From the NCBI GenBank assembly GCA_045580835.1, contig JAZNOM010000030.1, positions 47,212 to 111,211 on the forward strand: DNA of 64,000 nt, in the 5' to 3' direction. Numbering within the stretch: the first letter of the stretch is position 1; each line of letters begins with the position of its first letter. Under the pieces are notes generated by a model. It had not been told where the DNA came from. It saw nothing but the letters and a program-made list of their open reading frames with translations, and ran no database searches. The stretch is from UMGS902 sp045580835. Its GTDB lineage: Bacteria; Bacillota; Clostridia; Oscillospirales; CAG-272. A program made the translations under genes and the position numbers. Positions 8,388-16,982 of this stretch are shown one piece after another.

Positions 8388-8939
8388 ATGAAAGCAACAG
8401 GAATTGTAAGAAGGATAGACGATCTCGGTCGTGTGGTAATACCTAAAGAAATAAGACGCACAATGCGTATCCGTGAAGGTGACCCTCTTGAAATCTATAC
8501 CGACAGAGAAGGAGAAGTAATTTTTAAGAAGTACTCTCCAATTGGTGAGCTTGTATCATTTGCAGCCCAATATGCAGATACTCTTAACAAAACTTGCGGA
8601 ATGTCAGTAATTATTACCGACCGCGATGCCGTTGTAGCATGTGCAGGCGTTTCAAAAAAAGAATACACCGAAAAGAAGATTTCTGACGAAATCGAAGACA
8701 TAATTGAAAGCCGAACACTCTATGTAAATAACAATAGTGAAAACAAATTCCCGGTTATTGAAGATGGTGGAAGTCATTATGTAAGCTGCGCAATGCCAAT
8801 TATAAGTGAAGGAGATATTGTCGGATGCGTAGTTTCGCTAAACGCAAACGACTCATCAAGCAACAATCTCGCAAAAGATGTGGAAACCAAGCTTATTCAA
8901 ACAGCAGCATCATTTCTCGGAAAGCAACTGGAAGCATAA
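8388..8939 (+). CDS. spoVT: Stage V sporulation protein T (AbrB-family regulator)
   Basis: 183 aa. The N-terminal AbrB/SpoVT swapped-hairpin DNA-binding domain is highly conserved (MKATGIVRRIDDLGRVVIPK, EIRRTMRIREGDPLEIYTD). Residues about 60-180 form the GAF-like domain that separates SpoVT from the shorter AbrB. SpoVT tunes forespore gene expression late in sporulation under sigma-G. The gene is alone between two terminators and starts after AAGGAG. I could not pick a convincing sigma-G promoter by eye. Confidence 0.93.
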   Translation: MKATGIVRRIDDLGRVVIPKEIRRTMRIREGDPLEIYTDREGEVIFKKYSPIGELVSFAAQYADTLNKTCGMSVIITDRDAVVACAGVSKKEYTEKKISDEIEDIIESRTLYVNNNSENKFPVIEDGGSHYVSCAMPIISEGDIVGCVVSLNANDSSSNNLAKDVETKLIQTAASFLGKQLEA

Positions 8940-8944
8940 ATAAT

Positions 8945-8975
8945 AAAAGCAGCAGAAAACAATTCTGCTGCTTTT
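8945..8975. terminator. Bidirectional terminator between spoVT and the E2-like gene
   Basis: A 13-bp stem (aaaagcagcagaa / ttctgctgctttt) with a 5-nt loop lies between the convergent stops at 8939 and 8980; A and T runs on both sides suit both strands. Confidence 0.85.
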
Positions 8976-8979
8976 AAAT

Positions 8980-9855
8980 CTAATCAATATCCTGAATAAC
9001 TTTTTCGGGTGGAGACATAAGTGCCTCGGGGGAAGCAATAAGTTTTTTGATAATTTTAAACGCAGAAGCATAATAAAATCCATCACAAATTCGCTCATCA
9101 GTAACAACTTTCAAATCCATCATTGTCTGTTTTTCAACAGTTCCATCATCCTTGACGGTATTGGTGTGGTATTTTTTGCCGTAAGAAACAAACAAAGGAA
9201 GATTACCAAAGTTATACAAATGATGATATATGGGAGGTATACCTAGGGACCCCATACTTGTTATAATCATTGAACCATGGAAAGGACTTATATCAAGCAA
9301 CGCCTTTGGCAGCCAACCGAAGTAATCCAAAAAATTCAAAAAACCTATAGCGACGCGGAAAATCAACCCGGGCAATTTTACGAGAGTGGAAACGACATTT
9401 TCAAAGTCGGGATTTCCCTCCTCTGCCAGCGCCTCTTTAGCCACCTTGTCAAACTTCTCATATACGTCCAGCAAAGTATCGGTGGGTTCAAAACGCACCT
9501 TTATAACAGTATCGGGCGCTTCAAGCGACATCTCTTTTTTTATAGTCATGTTAACTTCAATAGTATCGCGGTGAAAAATCTTCTGTCCCGAACAAAAACG
9601 ATTGAGTCCAGGGCGTGAAGCAATCGTGCGGATATACGCTGCAAGAATAATATGCAAAATGCTCATACTTTTATAGCCTTGTTTGCGAAGTTCCCGCATA
9701 AGTCTGTCTGCTTCTGTAATATTAACAGAATCCGCAAACATATTTTGAGCATCATTCCTTGTGGGCATTATGTAAGGCACAACATATGACATTGGCGGTA
9801 ACGTACGCACACGTCTACCTTCTTTTCTATCGCCCCATCTACGTTTATTCTTCAT
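8980..9855 (-). CDS. 2-oxoacid dehydrogenase E2 / CAT-like acyltransferase domain protein
   Basis: 291 aa corresponding to the catalytic domain of E2 (lipoamide acyltransferase) and chloramphenicol acetyltransferase folds. It has no lipoyl domain and no E1-binding domain. The region SGQKIFHRDTIEVNMTIKKE and the C-terminal VVTDERICDGFYYASAFKII align with the fold. In E2 enzymes the last motif is D-H-R-x-x-D-G with a catalytic His; here it reads DERICDG, so His is replaced by Glu. The N-terminal stretch is basic and proline-containing. No E1 or E3 gene is nearby. A structural or altered-chemistry role is more likely than a dehydrogenase complex. Confidence 0.75.
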   Translation of the reverse strand: MKNKRRWGDRKEGRRVRTLPPMSYVVPYIMPTRNDAQNMFADSVNITEADRLMRELRKQGYKSMSILHIILAAYIRTIASRPGLNRFCSGQKIFHRDTIEVNMTIKKEMSLEAPDTVIKVRFEPTDTLLDVYEKFDKVAKEALAEEGNPDFENVVSTLVKLPGLIFRVAIGFLNFLDYFGWLPKALLDISPFHGSMIITSMGSLGIPPIYHHLYNFGNLPLFVSYGKKYHTNTVKDDGTVEKQTMMDLKVVTDERICDGFYYASAFKIIKKLIASPEALMSPPEKVIQDID

Positions 9856-9879
9856 ATTGTACTCCGAGTTATAATTTAT

Positions 9880-10860
9880 TTAAAGTTCAGCAACACCGGC
9901 TGCATTAGGAAAAGCAAACTTGTGAGATGCGCCTTCTATAGGCAGGCCATCCTCGCCAAGTGGCATAACGCAGATTTCACCGGAAACCTGGTAACACACG
10001 ATAAGATTCTTACCGTCTTTAGTAAGAGTCATGTGCCTAGGCTTTTCGCCATCTGTAGGCAAACGGAGCTTTTCGTAAAGCTTACCGCTATCATCAACAC
10101 CAAAGAACACAAGCGATTCGCTGTAACGGTTAGCACCGTAAACTGTTTTTTCATCAGGAGAAAGACAAATAGCAGAACAGTGGCTCTTGCCCTCAAATCC
10201 TTCCGGAAGAGTAGATATCCGCTGGAGCAACTTTTTTTCGGGCATGGCATATACAAGCACTTCGTTTGAAAGCTCGGTAATTACATATAACACGCTTTCA
10301 TCTTTATTATAAACAGAGTGTCTGGGGTGCTGTCCCTTTTCTGTATAGATTCTGTCTTTTTCAAAAATTTCGCCGTCTCTGATATCGTAAAAATATATAA
10401 CATCTGTGCCTACGTTGTTTACCATAAGTGTATCTTCGGCTTTGTTAACACTTACATAATGAACGCGCGAAATTAAAGAATCGTCTCCACTTTCATTCAC
10501 CTGAAATATTGAACCGGTTTTTACAAACTTACCGTTATCATCAATAGTAGCATATAAAAGATGACCGGAGCCCCAACATGCACCAAATACCATACGGTTT
10601 TTTTCAGAATAGCAAATGTGACAAAGGAATCCGCCGTCAAAATGAGCACTGTCAACAAGACGGTATCCGTCGCCGTCTGCCACATATGAGTGTATGTATG
10701 CCTCATTCTCGACTTCGGTAGCAGCAAACATGCGTTCACCAACAACTTCCACAAAACTTGGTGACTCAATAGTATCATACCAAATTACATTACCAAACTC
10801 ATCACATTTAATTATGTTTTTGTTGCCTTTATCGCCATAACCGGAAATTATAAGTTTCAT
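9880..10860 (-). CDS. Lactonase-family seven-bladed propeller (6-phosphogluconolactonase-like)
   Basis: 326 aa with the repeated beta-propeller pattern of the Pgl/YkgB lactonase family: GQHPRHSVYNKDESVLYVI, then CLSPDEKTVYGANR and KPRHMTLTKDGKNLIVCYQ. Related proteins hydrolyse 6-phosphogluconolactone or other lactones, but many members have unknown substrates. No pentose-phosphate gene is nearby. It starts after GGAGGTG and has its own promoter, divergent from comEC. The E2-like gene lies 24 bp downstream with no terminator between, so the two are probably co-transcribed. Confidence 0.8.
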   Translation of the reverse strand: MKLIISGYGDKGNKNIIKCDEFGNVIWYDTIESPSFVEVVGERMFAATEVENEAYIHSYVADGDGYRLVDSAHFDGGFLCHICYSEKNRMVFGACWGSGHLLYATIDDNGKFVKTGSIFQVNESGDDSLISRVHYVSVNKAEDTLMVNNVGTDVIYFYDIRDGEIFEKDRIYTEKGQHPRHSVYNKDESVLYVITELSNEVLVYAMPEKKLLQRISTLPEGFEGKSHCSAICLSPDEKTVYGANRYSESLVFFGVDDSGKLYEKLRLPTDGEKPRHMTLTKDGKNLIVCYQVSGEICVMPLGEDGLPIEGASHKFAFPNAAGVAEL

Positions 10861-10889
10861 AACACACCTCCGATGGAAATATATTATTA

Positions 10890-10918
10890 ATTATATCATA
10901 TAATTCCAATTTTTTCAA
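10890..10918 (-). promoter_or_regulatory. Promoter of the lactonase-like gene
   Basis: TTGAAA (10918-10913), a 17-bp spacer and TATAAT (10895-10890) on the minus strand, directly divergent from the comEC promoter. Confidence 0.75.
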
Positions 10919-10937
10919 CACAATTCGACTTAAGATA

Positions 10938-10966
10938 TTGATTTAAAACATTATTTTTATTAGAAT
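10938..10966 (+). promoter_or_regulatory. Promoter of comEC
   Basis: TTGATT (10938-10943), a 17-bp spacer and TAGAAT (10961-10966), 23 bases before the start codon. Confidence 0.55.
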
Positions 10967-10989
10967 AGAAAAAAATACCGAGGTCGAAA

Positions 10990-13236
10990 ATGAACATTTT
11001 TAACAAACGTCCGCTTTTGCTTTCTTTATTTGTTTTTGCAATCAGCAGTATATTTTCTGCCGTGATGACAGTTTCCTATCGAAAGGCATTTATACTTTCG
11101 TATTCTTGCGCCCTTATACTTTTGCTTATAATTTCTGTAATTTTAACAGTGTTAAAGAAAAGGTTGCCAAAAGCCTTCTTGACCTTAGCAATTTGCATGA
11201 TATTTGCGTTAATCGCAGCTATCTCATCTCATAGATTCTTTGACATAAAGCTTTACAAAGTTGAAAATCTTGGAGAAGAGAAAAACGTTGTTGCCGTAAT
11301 AAAAGAATCTACATATTCAGCATCATATCTGACCACGTATACTGCTGATATAAAAAGCATAGACGGCATAAAAATGAACTTTACAGCAAGCATATCCGCA
11401 ACACCTCCTATCCACCTTGAAGAAGGTGATGCTATATGCGCAGACATGTCGTTTTCCCCATTTACAACAAATAAACATGGCTATGATGCGCGAAATATAA
11501 ACATTTCAAACGGCATTCTGACGAGTGCCGAATTCAGTAATGCAATTATAATTGAAGAGACAGAAAACTTTAATATCATCTCATTGTTCAATATTGTAAG
11601 AAGAAAAATCGAAAACATAATTGATAAGAGTTTTCGCGACAGCGCTCCCTTAATCAAAGCACTTCTCATCGGGAAAACCGACGGTATAGATACAGTTACA
11701 AAGAGTAATTTTTCTCGACTTGGGATTAGTCACATACTTTCCATTAGCGGAACTCACTTTTCAGTTTTGCTAGGCATGGTTGCAGTTTTACTTTCCACCG
11801 TAGGTATTAATAAGCGATATGTTTATGTGTTTTTAATTCCGCTTGCACTTTTTTATATGGGTTTGTCCGGATTCTCTTTTTCCGTATGTCGCGCCGGAAT
11901 TATGGCTTTACTTTCGTATTGGGGATTTTTGTGTGGCAGAAATAAAGATTCATACACTTCTTTATTCATTTCTCTTGCTATTATTCTTATCATTTCACCA
12001 TATGCAATATTAAGCATAAGTCTATGGCTTTCTTTTACCGCAACCTTAACAATTCTTATAATTCTGGATTTACTTGCAGAGTTCTTGACAAAGCAAAATA
12101 TACCTTGGTATAAAAAGATAGTTAATTACATCTCGGTTCATGTACTTATTACGGTTTCCATTATATTTGCAACTCTGCCCATTGTATCAATGTATTTTGG
12201 GTATATTTCAAAAATATCACCCGTTGTCAACCTCGTTATAGTTCCCTTGTTTGAGTTGCTTTTATATATTATACCTTTTTCAGTATGCTTTTCAAAAATA
12301 TATGCTATTACATCTGTTGCTGATACATTTGGGGGTTGGTTAATCAAAATAGTAGAAAACTTTGCTGAAAAAGATAATCTCTTGTTGTCAGTCAATCAGA
12401 AATTTGTTGTTATTTTGGCATCAATAGGAATAATCGCTACACTTGTTTTAGTAGCCGTTCCTCTAAAGAATAAGATTATAGTCGTACTGCCCTCAATAAT
12501 ATGTATAATATCCATTGCAATTGGATTGTTTATTTTCTACAATGACCGTAGCGATAAAATTTATGTTTCATATTTTACTTCAAACGTTAGTGACGCTATC
12601 GTTATTACCGATTCCAACCAAACCGCATGCATTGATATCACAGCCGGCACTTCTGCTGCCATGTACTTAACACAATCAGTTGTAAAAAATCATTATTCTG
12701 CCTCGATTTCGTCATATGTTTTTACTCACTATCGAAGCGGACATATCAAAGCATTTGATAAACTTGCTTCACGAACTGAAATCAAAACCGCATACTTTCC
12801 TGTTCCAAGCGACGAAAAAAGCATTGGGTACATGGAAGATATAATCGCTGTTGCCCAAAAGCACAACATAGATATCGTTAAATTTGATTATAACACCTCT
12901 ATTAAGTTTCAAGAATGTGAAATTGTAATTTTTGAGCCACAGTTTATAAGTCGTTCTTCGCACGAAATACTTTCCGTAAATATTTCCTCTGATAAGGAAG
13001 ACATACTCTATCTGGGATCTTCTTTTTCTGATACTAAATTCGACTATTCAAAGTATATTTCAGAGGCTGAATATATTATTTTAGGTCAACATTATCCCAA
13101 AACAAAGAATAGATTTATGCTTGAAACCAATGCGAAACTTATTTACGGCAGCAAGGAAATATATAATATGTCGGATATCCCCACAGATGCAATCATTATG
13201 AATAATGGTGACGGCTATCACTTCTTGCTAAATTAA
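10990..13236 (+). CDS. comEC: ComEC/Rec2-family DNA-uptake channel
   Basis: 748 aa, a typical ComEC length. Two to three N-terminal membrane helices are followed by an extracytoplasmic domain (about 70-190), then the competence domain with the hallmark LLIGKTDGID and LGISHILSISGTHFSVLLGM, and further membrane helices to about residue 515. The C-terminal part is the metallo-beta-lactamase-like domain. Its metal motif, normally H-x-H-x-D-H-like, is reduced to FTHYRSGHIKAF, so metal binding is doubtful. In transforming bacteria ComEC carries single-stranded DNA across the membrane. No comEA is adjacent, and many Clostridia keep comEC without known competence. Confidence 0.88.
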   Translation: MNIFNKRPLLLSLFVFAISSIFSAVMTVSYRKAFILSYSCALILLLIISVILTVLKKRLPKAFLTLAICMIFALIAAISSHRFFDIKLYKVENLGEEKNVVAVIKESTYSASYLTTYTADIKSIDGIKMNFTASISATPPIHLEEGDAICADMSFSPFTTNKHGYDARNINISNGILTSAEFSNAIIIEETENFNIISLFNIVRRKIENIIDKSFRDSAPLIKALLIGKTDGIDTVTKSNFSRLGISHILSISGTHFSVLLGMVAVLLSTVGINKRYVYVFLIPLALFYMGLSGFSFSVCRAGIMALLSYWGFLCGRNKDSYTSLFISLAIILIISPYAILSISLWLSFTATLTILIILDLLAEFLTKQNIPWYKKIVNYISVHVLITVSIIFATLPIVSMYFGYISKISPVVNLVIVPLFELLLYIIPFSVCFSKIYAITSVADTFGGWLIKIVENFAEKDNLLLSVNQKFVVILASIGIIATLVLVAVPLKNKIIVVLPSIICIISIAIGLFIFYNDRSDKIYVSYFTSNVSDAIVITDSNQTACIDITAGTSAAMYLTQSVVKNHYSASISSYVFTHYRSGHIKAFDKLASRTEIKTAYFPVPSDEKSIGYMEDIIAVAQKHNIDIVKFDYNTSIKFQECEIVIFEPQFISRSSHEILSVNISSDKEDILYLGSSFSDTKFDYSKYISEAEYIILGQHYPKTKNRFMLETNAKLIYGSKEIYNMSDIPTDAIIMNNGDGYHFLLN

Positions 13237-13272
13237 TTTATAAAAAAACTAATATTTTTGCAGTTTTTACAA

Positions 13273-13301
13273 TTGACATACGCTATAAATTTTTGTATAA
13301 T
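13273..13301 (+). promoter_or_regulatory. Sigma-A promoter of guaB
   Basis: TTGACA (13273-13278), a 17-bp spacer and TATAAT (13296-13301), a consensus promoter that fits high expression of guaB. Confidence 0.88.
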
Positions 13302-13331
13302 ATTTTCAATAAAAACTACAAGGAGTCTATT

Positions 13332-14807
13332 ATGTCTAAAATTGATTTTAACAATAAGATTATTCAAGACGGTGTTACGTTTGACGATGTTCTCTTGATT
13401 CCTGCCAAGAGTGAGGTTACTCCTGATATGGTAAGTCTCGGAACTCGTCTTACTAACAAAATCAAGCTCAACATTCCTCTTATGAGTGCAGCGATGGATA
13501 CCGTTACCGAAGCTGACATGGCTATTGCTATGGCGCGTGAAGGCGGTGCCGGTGTTATTCATAAGAATATGACCATTGAGCAGCAGGCAGAAGAAGTTGA
13601 TAAGGTTAAGAGAAACGAAAACGGTGTCATTTCCAATCCTTTTACTCTTGCCGAGAATAACTTTGTATATGAGGCAGACGACCTAATGCACAAATTCCGC
13701 ATTTCCGGTGTGCCGATTTGTGATGAAAACGGCTATCTCGTTGGTATCATCACCAACCGCGATATGCGCTTCCTTACCAATTACAATGTTCGCATTGGCG
13801 ATGTTATGACAAGAGAAAATCTTGTTACCGCTCCTAAAGGAACTACCCTTGAGCAGGCACAGGAAATTCTCCGTCACCACAAGATTGAAAAGCTTCCTCT
13901 TATTGATGAAAACGGCAAGCTTTGCGGTCTTATTACTATCAAAGACATACTTAAGACTCTTAAATATCCTAACTCGGCAAAGGACAGCCGCGGCAGACTT
14001 CTCTGCGGAGCTGCTATCGGCGTAACAAAGGATGTTCTTGACCGTGCGGGTGCACTTCTTGAAGCAAACGCTGACTTCCTTGTACTTGACTCTGCTCACG
14101 GTCACTCCAAAGGCATTATCGAATGTGTTGCAAAAGTTAAAGATGCTTTCCCTGAAGCACAGATTATTGCCGGTAATATTGCTACTGCTGAAGCTGCGCG
14201 CGACCTTATCAAAGCAGGTGCTGATGCTGTTAAAGTTGGTATCGGCCCCGGTTCTATTTGCACTACACGTGTTGTATCCGGTATCGGTGTTCCCCAGATT
14301 ACCGCAATTATGAATGCCGCTTCTGTTGCTGCTGAGATGAACATTCCCGTTATCGGTGACGGTGGTGTTAAATACAGTGGCGATATCGTTAAAGCGATTG
14401 CCGCCGGCGCTGATGTTATCATGGTCGGTTCACTTCTCGCAGGTTGTGAGGAAAGTCCCGGCGAAAGCGAAATCTATCAGGGCAGACAGTTTAAGGTTTA
14501 CCGTGGCATGGGCTCACTTGCTGCTATGGAAAAAGGCTCCAAGGACAGATACTTCCAGACCGGTACAAAGAAGCTTGTTCCTGAAGGTGTTGAAGGCCGC
14601 GTTCCTTATAAGGGACCTGTTTCCGATACTGTTTATCAGCTCATGGGCGGTCTCCGCTCCGGCATGGGCTACTGCGGCACTCCTACTGTTGAAGACCTTA
14701 AGGTTAACGGCAAGTTCACAAAGATCAGTGCTGCAGGTCTTCGTGAATCTCATCCCCACGATATCAATATTACAAAAGAAGCTCCTAACTATAGCGTTCA
14801 GTCTTAA
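13332..14807 (+). CDS. guaB: IMP dehydrogenase
   Basis: 491 aa from the ATG at 13332 behind AAGGAG; an in-frame ATG at 13293 lies in the promoter and is rejected. The enzyme oxidises IMP to XMP with NAD, the committed step to GMP. The TIM barrel is interrupted at about residues 95-205 by two CBS domains (LVGIITNRDMRFL, LCGLITIKDILK). The catalytic cysteine is in GPGSICTTRVVSGIG, with GDGGVKYSGD and the flap YRGMGSLAAM. Codon use is strongly biased, as expected for an abundant protein. Monocistronic: own promoter and terminator. Confidence 0.98.
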   Translation: MSKIDFNNKIIQDGVTFDDVLLIPAKSEVTPDMVSLGTRLTNKIKLNIPLMSAAMDTVTEADMAIAMAREGGAGVIHKNMTIEQQAEEVDKVKRNENGVISNPFTLAENNFVYEADDLMHKFRISGVPICDENGYLVGIITNRDMRFLTNYNVRIGDVMTRENLVTAPKGTTLEQAQEILRHHKIEKLPLIDENGKLCGLITIKDILKTLKYPNSAKDSRGRLLCGAAIGVTKDVLDRAGALLEANADFLVLDSAHGHSKGIIECVAKVKDAFPEAQIIAGNIATAEAARDLIKAGADAVKVGIGPGSICTTRVVSGIGVPQITAIMNAASVAAEMNIPVIGDGGVKYSGDIVKAIAAGADVIMVGSLLAGCEESPGESEIYQGRQFKVYRGMGSLAAMEKGSKDRYFQTGTKKLVPEGVEGRVPYKGPVSDTVYQLMGGLRSGMGYCGTPTVEDLKVNGKFTKISAAGLRESHPHDINITKEAPNYSVQS

Positions 14808-14811
14808 TTCT

Positions 14812-14840
14812 AAAGCCCGCTTTAAAGCGGGCTTTCATTT
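14812..14840 (+). terminator. Terminator after guaB
   Basis: The perfect inverted repeat aaagcccgcttt / aaagcgggcttt (14812-14835) is followed by a T-rich run. Confidence 0.88.
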
Positions 14841-14845
14841 TTCTC

Positions 14846-14873
14846 TTGTATTTTCAAAAAAAAGTGTTATAAT
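14846..14873 (+). promoter_or_regulatory. Promoter of the CobW gene pair
   Basis: TTGTAT (14846-14851), a 16-bp spacer and TATAAT (14868-14873). I looked for a Zur-like inverted repeat around it and did not see a convincing one. Confidence 0.6.
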
Positions 14874-14911
14874 TATTTATTAGTAAATAAAATTTAGAAA
14901 GAAGATGCAAA

Positions 14912-16000
14912 ATGACAAAAATTGATATTATATCCGGATTTCTCGGTGCCGGAAAAACTACACTAATCAAAAAACTTCTTCGGGAAGCTCTTGTCGGCGA
15001 AAAGGTTGTTCTTATTGAAAACGAGTTTGGTGAAATCGGTATCGACGGCGGCTTCCTTAAAGACAGTGGCATTGAGATCACCGAAATGAACTCCGGTTGT
15101 ATCTGCTGCAGCCTTGTAGGTGACTTTGAAAAATCTCTCTCTGAGGTGCTTGATAAATTCACTCCAGACCGTGTTATTATTGAACCTTCAGGCGTTGGCA
15201 AACTCAGTGATATTATCAGTGCTGTTGAGAAGCTTGATAGAAAAGACATTTCTCTCAACAGCTTTTCTACCGTTGTTGATGCAAAGAAATGCAAGATGTA
15301 TCTCAAGAACTTCGGTGAATTCTTCTGCAATCAGGTAGAAAATGCGCGTGCTATAATACTCAGCCGTTCACAAGACGCAAACGAGGGAAAACTTGCAGAA
15401 ACCATTGAACTTATCCGCGGACTTAATAGCGAAGCAAACATTATCACGACACCTTGGGACTCACTTAACGGAAAACAGATTCTCCATGCTATGGAAACTG
15501 CAAAGATACTTTCAAAAGAACTTGAAGAAGAACACCGCAAAGCACATCACCTCCACGGTGAAGAGTGCCATTGTCACGAGCAGGAGCATCACCATCACGA
15601 CCATGATGAAGAATGTCACTGTCATGAACATCACCAGCATGGCGAAGAATGTCACTGTCATGAACATCATCAGCATGGCGAAGAATGTCACTGCCATGAG
15701 CACGGACATCATCACCATCACGACGCCGACGAAGTGTTTACTTCTGTTGGATTTGAAACCATCAAAAAATATACTGTTGATGAAATTAAAGATATTCTTA
15801 AAGCACTCGAAGATGAGCACACCTATGGTATTATTCTGCGTTCCAAGGGTATTGTAGCGGCGACTGATGGTTGGATTCACTTTGACTATGTCCCTGAAGA
15901 ATCCGATGTTCGCACGGGCGGTGCTGACACTATCGGCAAAATCTGCGTAATCGGCTCAAATATCAACGAAGAAAAAATCAAGGAATTGTTTAGAGTATAA
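14912..16000 (+). CDS. COG0523/CobW-family GTPase with His-rich metal-binding linker
   Basis: 362 aa. The P-loop is GFLGAGKTTLIKKLL, followed by ENEFGEIGIDGG and the signature metal-binding CxCC motif in MNSGCICCSL, the switch region EPSGVGKLSD, and the C-terminal CobW domain from about residue 280. Between them, about 208-275, lies a linker dominated by His, Cys and Glu (units such as HGEECHCHEHHQ). The family delivers or inserts metals (zinc, cobalt, nickel), and His-rich linkers are typical of zinc-handling members. The stop overlaps the next CobW-like gene by one base (TAATG), so the two are coupled. Confidence 0.9.
   Translation: MTKIDIISGFLGAGKTTLIKKLLREALVGEKVVLIENEFGEIGIDGGFLKDSGIEITEMNSGCICCSLVGDFEKSLSEVLDKFTPDRVIIEPSGVGKLSDIISAVEKLDRKDISLNSFSTVVDAKKCKMYLKNFGEFFCNQVENARAIILSRSQDANEGKLAETIELIRGLNSEANIITTPWDSLNGKQILHAMETAKILSKELEEEHRKAHHLHGEECHCHEQEHHHHDHDEECHCHEHHQHGEECHCHEHHQHGEECHCHEHGHHHHHDADEVFTSVGFETIKKYTVDEIKDILKALEDEHTYGIILRSKGIVAATDGWIHFDYVPEESDVRTGGADTIGKICVIGSNINEEKIKELFRV
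15608..15703 (+). repeat. 36-bp tandem repeat encoding the His/Cys-rich linker
   Basis: Two nearly identical 36-nt units (15608-15643 and 15644-15679) and a third partial unit (from 15680) encode EECHCHEHHQHG repeats in frame. A diverged unit precedes them near 15558. The unit number probably varies between strains and would change metal-binding capacity without shifting the frame. Confidence 0.85.
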
Positions 16001-16953
16001 TGAGAACAGAACAAGAAGTAAGAGTATATTTGTTTACCGGCTTTTTGGAGTCCGGCAAGACAAAATTCATCAGAGAAACTTTAGAGGATAAGCGCTTTAA
16101 TGACGGTGAGCCGACCCTGCTGCTTCTTTGCGAAGAAGGCGAAGAGGAATATGATACAAAGGCCCCGTATATGGAGTGCGTAACGGTTGCAACGCTTGAA
16201 GATGAATCCGAGTTTACCGAGGCCAATCTCATGCGTCTTGCAACAAAGGCAAAAGCCAAAAAGGTAATCGTTGAATACAACGGAATGTGGCTTCTCAATG
16301 ATTTTTATGAAAGAATCCCAAGCGATTGGGTTATATATCAGGAGCTTATGTTTGCAGATGCAAACACTTTTGAAAACTATAACTCAAACATGCGTAGCCT
16401 TGTATATGATAAAATCAGCAGTGCCGAGCTTGTAATTTTCAACCGTTGCAAAAAAGATTTTGACAAGATGGCACTTCACAAAATTGTACGCGCAATCAGT
16501 CGCCGTGTTGACATTGCCTATGAATATACCGACGGCTCCGCTGAATATGATGACATCGTAGATCCGCTGCCTTTCGATATCAATGCTGATATTATTAAAA
16601 TTGAAGACCGTGACTATGCACTTTGGTATCGTGACACTTCTGAAGAAATGGAAAAATACGACGGCAAAAGCGTTTCTTTCAAAGCACTTGTCGCTATTGG
16701 TAAGGATTTTCCAACTGATACCTTTGTTGGTGGCAGAAGACTTATGAGCTGTTGTGCAGATGACCTTATCTTTGCAGGTTTTGCTTGCAAAACTGATAAG
16801 CGCGGCGACCTTAAAAACGGCGACTGGGTAAATATTGTTGGAAAAATCGAAATTAGATTCAACAATCTCTATGGCAGAAAAGGTCCTGTTATCCATGTTA
16901 CTGAATTAAAAAAGACTACCGCACCGGATGAACCCGTTGCTACATTCTATTGA
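16000..16953 (+). CDS. CobW-like GTPase fused to a YcgQ/TIGR03943-like C-terminal domain
   Basis: 317 aa. The N-terminal half is a CobW-type P-loop domain (VYLFTGFLESGKTKFIRETL) but lacks the CxCC motif of canonical members. The C-terminal part, about 215-317, resembles the conserved end of YcgQ/TIGR03943 (DUF1980) proteins: FVGGRRLMSCCADDLIFAGF, then NGDWVNIVGKIEIRF and PVIHVTELKK. TIGR03943 proteins normally occur with a partner permease and often near CobW GTPases, so this fusion joins two halves of one putative metal-handling system. It is coupled to the His-rich CobW upstream. The assignment of the C-terminal domain is by eye. Confidence 0.75.
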   Translation: MRTEQEVRVYLFTGFLESGKTKFIRETLEDKRFNDGEPTLLLLCEEGEEEYDTKAPYMECVTVATLEDESEFTEANLMRLATKAKAKKVIVEYNGMWLLNDFYERIPSDWVIYQELMFADANTFENYNSNMRSLVYDKISSAELVIFNRCKKDFDKMALHKIVRAISRRVDIAYEYTDGSAEYDDIVDPLPFDINADIIKIEDRDYALWYRDTSEEMEKYDGKSVSFKALVAIGKDFPTDTFVGGRRLMSCCADDLIFAGFACKTDKRGDLKNGDWVNIVGKIEIRFNNLYGRKGPVIHVTELKKTTAPDEPVATFY

Positions 16954-16956
16954 TGA

Positions 16957-16982
16957 AAAAGCCACTCAAAAGAGTGGCTTTT
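16957..16982. terminator. Bidirectional terminator between the CobW pair and the HAD gene
   Basis: An 11-bp stem (aaaagccactc / gagtggctttt) with a 4-nt loop between the convergent stops at 16953 and 16981; T runs flank both sides. Confidence 0.85.

Noticed and set aside
15558..15727. CRISPR-like or intergenic tandem repeat
   Set aside because: The 36-bp units are contiguous, with no spacers, and are in frame inside the CobW gene, where they encode a His/Cys linker.
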